Assembly: GCF_029852145.1 (NCBI RefSeq)
Contig: NC_079977.1
Span: 21,392,781-21,456,780, forward strand
Reading direction: 5' to 3'
Length of the DNA: 64,000 nucleotides
Source: Microplitis mediator
Lineage: Eukaryota > Arthropoda > Insecta > Hymenoptera > Braconidae
In this document: in pieces, positions 60,651 to 64,000 of the stretch
Position numbering within the stretch: the first letter of the stretch is position 1
Layout: every line of letters starts with the position of its first letter
The notes under the pieces: model-generated
Database searches by the model: none
The model's input: only the letters and a program-made list of their open reading frames with translations
What the model was told of the DNA's origin: nothing
Translations under genes and position numbers: made by a program

Positions 60651-61020
60651 TTCAGCATTTTTTTCAAATTATCAAATAGCAATTTTGTCATTTTTTTTCA
60701 AAGATAAGACAATAAATCCCAATGTTTTCTTTCGAAACTCGTTAAATTTCTCAATAAAAACAAACTTTCCACTATAACATTAAAAAAAAAACAGAATTTA
60801 GTCAGTTAAGCACTTTTTTATTGACATACTCAATTTTTCTCTGCAAAATGGACGTAAGTAAAATGTTAATACTCATATACAGATTATTAAATTTTTTATT
60901 CGATATTGTGTATCGTTATAAATATATATACCGTTATCTATATATATATTGTCATGGTCACTTATACTTTTATAACTCGGTTTATATTTAAAACTAAAAA
61001 CCATCAACTACCACAATCTA
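60651..61020. other. AT-rich spacer
   Basis: Nothing recognised. ATGGACGTAAGT near 60848 resembles a donor but has no exon support. Confidence 0.35.
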
Positions 61021-61021
61021 C

Positions 61022-61023
<2 letters not shown>

Positions 61024-61087
<64 letters not shown>
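61024..61087. repeat. (TTA)n microsatellite
   Basis: Pure TTA/ATT run of about 64 bp. Confidence 0.95.
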
Positions 61088-61091
<4 letters not shown>

Positions 61092-62459
61092 CTACAAAAG
61101 ACAGCAGTGGCAAAGAAGAACGAGATAAAGACGAAAGAGCTACGGCTATAAAGTTAACAATACCGTGAGTTTATAGTGGGTTATACACGTGAGATTTATG
61201 ACGATCAACTTGGGAATTCTTTATACTTACAATGAAAAGCCGAAAAATAATACAAGAAAAGTACAATATCAAATCAAAGTCTTTATAAATATATATATAA
61301 AAATATTAAATTTTAAATAATCTCTTCAAATTTTTCATTTTTTAAAAATTTAATTAAAAATCTTTAGTAATCGTAATTTTTGACTACAATAAAATATTGA
61401 GGTGTTGATTGATCGATCAAAAATTGTAACGTTTTCGATGCGAAACGCTATTAACGCTTTAATTATAAATTAGAATGGGCGATTTGAGGCAAGACAATAA
61501 ATCGGATGGGACATATGTCAGTGCGTTAATATCATACTAAACGCCCACTCTTTCTCTCTCTTCCGGTCGCTTTATTAAACCGAGCTGCAAACATTACAAA
61601 TAGCTGAAATGCAAGCTCATTGTTCCGCGTCACCAGATGTGCGTATACGCTGGAGTCCAATTAATTGTTACTAGCTCGAACCATCCTTGGCCGGAGCTTT
61701 TGGGCTCAATGCTTTCAGCCCTCGCGCCTACACTCTTCACCTCATCTCGCCACTCACTCCATCAATGCCACACTCTCATCGTTTTCCTGCTTCTCTCCTT
61801 GCCCTGCATCAGCCCCTCCCTGATCCCACTCTCCCACGCTTATGTCATGTTACATCAGCACAAATTGATTTTCACCATTTTAAGTGTATGTATAACAGCC
61901 CATGTACACGAATGAGTGAGAACATTTACCAACACCGGACACGAGTAAACACCTGTGTCCTCATAAATTAACTGTTCTCACTTAATTTTAACCCTTCAAA
62001 TTTTCACTCACCATTTGCTCACTCTATCTCACTCTACCTCAATCATCAACTATGCCGCGATTATTTCGAAACTTTTTTTGTAGAGGAAAAAAAATTTTAA
62101 AAAACTCACTTGAATTCCTTATTGTAATTTTTAGTGAGTTCATTTTTCGTGGAAGGTACTCGTCAAAAATTCTATGCATTCTTGAGTGCCGAAAAGCGAG
62201 TAAAATTGATGGTTATTATGAAAAAATAATTATGAGCTTGTAGGTGGAAAAAAAGTTATTTTAATGAGAATTATGTGCAAGTAATACTCAAAATAATTAT
62301 AGAAATTATAAATGGATAGTGTAAGCTATGAAGTTTCTGCTTCAGTTATTTAATTATTTGTTTTCGCTGCTAATTAATTAATGTGAAAACTAATTAATTA
62401 GAGAAAGACTGCTTTAATATCGGAATGAGTCAATCCGGCGGATGATATGTCCGACATAC
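61088..62459. other. mostly unique stretch, GC-richer at 61550-61900
   Basis: The GC-richer part carries two overlapping frames (61637-61915, 61687-61971) rich in Ser, Leu, Pro and His with no family signature. A half box (TTTTTTTGTAGAGG) occurs near 62074. Confidence 0.35.
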
Positions 62460-63400
62460 TAAACTTCAAATTTAAATTCCAAGTAAAGTTACGGAAATTC
62501 GTTGATAAGGTCAAGGACCATTTTTATAGGAAATTAAATTTCCTACAAAAAAGGACTCATTGTATTTTAACGCAAAATGCATCCTTAGACCATATTAGTC
62601 ATTTGAATGAAATCAATATATAATTTTTTTTTTACCAATAACACAATCTAATTAAAAATTTTTCTTGAACTTTAAATTCCAAGAAAAGTTACGGAAATTC
62701 GTTGATAAGGTCAAGGACCATTTTTATAGGAAATTAAATTTCCTACAAAAAAGTATTCATTGCATTTTGACGTAAACTGCATCCTTAGACCAGATAAGGT
62801 ACTGGAACCAAATCAAGACATAGTTTTTTTTACCAATAGCACAATCTTATTAAAATTTTTTTTAAACTTTAAATTCCAAGAAAAGTTATGGAAATTCGTT
62901 GATAAGGTCAAGGACCATTTTTGTAGGAAATTTAATTTCCTACAAAAAATTACTCTTTGTATTTTGACGTCAAATGCATCCTTAGTCTATATAAGTTCTC
63001 GGAATCAAATCAATATATAGTGTTTTTGACAAAAAGCACAATCTTATCAAAATTATCTTAAACTTTAAATTCCAAGAAAAGTTACGGGAATTCGTTGATA
63101 AGGTCAAGGACCACTTTTGTAGAAAATTAAATTTCCTACAAAAAAGTATCCATTGCATTTTGACGTCAACTGCATCCTTAGTCTATATAAGTTCTTGGAA
63201 TCAAATCAATATATAAAGTTTTTGGCAAAAAGCACAATCTTATCAAAATTTTTCTTAAACTTTAAATTCCAAGAAAAGTTACGGGAATTCGTTGATAAGG
63301 TCAAGGACCACTTTTACAGGAAATTGAATTTTCTACAAAAAAGTATTCTGTATATTTATTCGAGTAATCAATATTTAACCTTCAAAAGTGTAATAAAAAA
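62460..63400 (+). repeat. 197-bp box array, GGTCAAGGACC family, five units
   Basis: GTTGATAAGGTCAAGGACCA recurs with GTCAAG at 62510, 62710, 62907, 63103 and 63300, spacing 196-200 bp. Each is followed by TTTTTGTAGGAAATTTAATT and TCCTACAAAAAA, a near-perfect palindrome. Several arms show matched changes. Frames at 62760-63020 and 63153-63404 read VDKVKDHF(C/Y)RK(F/L)NFLQK because the unit length is near a multiple of three; they are not genes. Confidence 0.93.
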
Positions 63401-64000
63401 GTAACTAGATAGAATAATCATCTTAATCGAATTCTTCAAATCCAGACTGCGATAGGAGTTACTCCACAAAGTTATAAAGCGTTTTTTATAGCAACATTAG
63501 TTTCTCGCATAAGAGTATTTGATATATCTAATAATAGGATTAATTTTAAACACGTAAAAGCTATTCAACTGGACAAATATTAACTCTCCAAAGCTACCTG
63601 AATAAATTCCTCTGATTTTTTATCTTACGAATATTTTCGTAAATTATTACATTTATTTCCAAAAATTTTAAATATCCCGAAGTTAACTTGCATATCCTAC
63701 GTAATTCCCGCAAATCCTTAAAACAGAAGTTTTATAAAAATAAAAAAAAAGTGGTCAAAGTTGTTTTTATCCTTTAATCCTTACAATTTGATTCGACACT
63801 ATAATCCTGTATTTTCACCTTCAAATCCTCAATTCCATTTGATCTATACTTTTATCCTTTTAATTTCTTTCTTCAACACAAACTTAAATTTCTTCCATGT
63901 GGATTTTAATAACAACTAAGTTGAAAATGTCCTTTATTATTATTTTTCAAATAAACGTTAAAGCTGTAAAATATTTTATTGACGAGCTGAGTGTGAATGT
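63401..64000. other. unique AT-rich stretch
   Basis: Nothing recognised to the end of the window. Confidence 0.4.

Noticed and set aside
341..63400. CRISPR array
   Set aside because: The repeats are ~195-bp units with diverged similar spacers in an AT-rich eukaryotic context; there are no short direct repeats with unique spacers and no cas genes.
62760..63404. Frames sharing VDKVKDHF(C/Y)RK(F/L)NFLQK, also at 46769-47017 and 9709-9894
   Set aside because: They are translations of the ~196-bp GGTCAAGGACC box unit; stops recur once per unit and array copies lie on both strands.

Overview
The window looks like non-coding, AT-rich DNA from an animal nuclear genome, most likely an insect. It has no bacterial-style gene density, no rRNA operon and no long open frame that is not simple sequence. 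It does contain a spliced exon with canonical flanks, tRNA-derived short interspersed elements (SINEs), a 5S-rRNA-derived fragment, miniature inverted-repeat elements and many tandem arrays. A 100-base N gap at 11833-11932 marks it as an assembled scaffold. The species cannot be fixed from the sequence; a hymenopteran-like insect is a guess. The only protein-coding segment I can support well is one 101-nt plus-strand exon at 43718-43818. It reads like the N-terminal part of a leishmanolysin-like M8 metallopeptidase (invadolysin) and is followed by an AG|GCAAGT (GC-AG type) donor. No partner exon was recognised, so most of the window is probably very large intron or intergenic DNA. A complete 124-codon frame at 57651-58025 is a weak second candidate. 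Layout, left half: 0-5.8 kb has a mini tRNA-like sequence leading into a 199-bp array, an array of roughly 100-135 bp units, and copy 1 of a 1.4-kb transposon. 6.6-7.6 kb is saturated with ATCGAT. 9.3-9.9 kb has a SINE and a lone box-repeat unit. 12.1-13.3 kb is saturated with AGCTT words. Box arrays follow at 14, 18, 21, 22-23 and 25 kb. 26.2-26.9 kb has two more mini tRNA-like sequences. 27.4-29.75 kb is a TTTTATAAAA satellite with a 5S fragment and a 300-bp fold-back miniature element. Layout, right half: box arrays lie at 30.6-34.6 kb. 35.6-43 kb has a roughly 640-bp repeat (two direct copies and one inverted), a second SINE, and two TA-flanked elements. The exon follows, then box arrays at 44-47 kb, a second AGCTT island at 48.2-50.7 kb, transposon copy 2 at 51.3-52.8 kb and a TGACTCAT array at 53.9-55.3 kb. 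A 1-kb AAC/GTT microsatellite, ATCGAT islands including an 18-bp array, and a last box array at 62.5-63.4 kb complete it. The most striking pattern is shared by about a dozen arrays whose unit sequences otherwise differ. Each has a unit length of about 182-205 bp and carries, once per unit, a short imperfect palindrome of the form TTTTTTGTAG-N(11-13)-CTACAAAAAA, intact or eroded. I count more than fifty boxes by eye. A second pattern is a set of islands each saturated with one palindromic word (AGCTT/GAGCTC, ATCGAT, GTGAATATTCAC, ATAAAATTTTAT, TGACTCA). Function is unknown for both, and all counts and boundaries are by eye.
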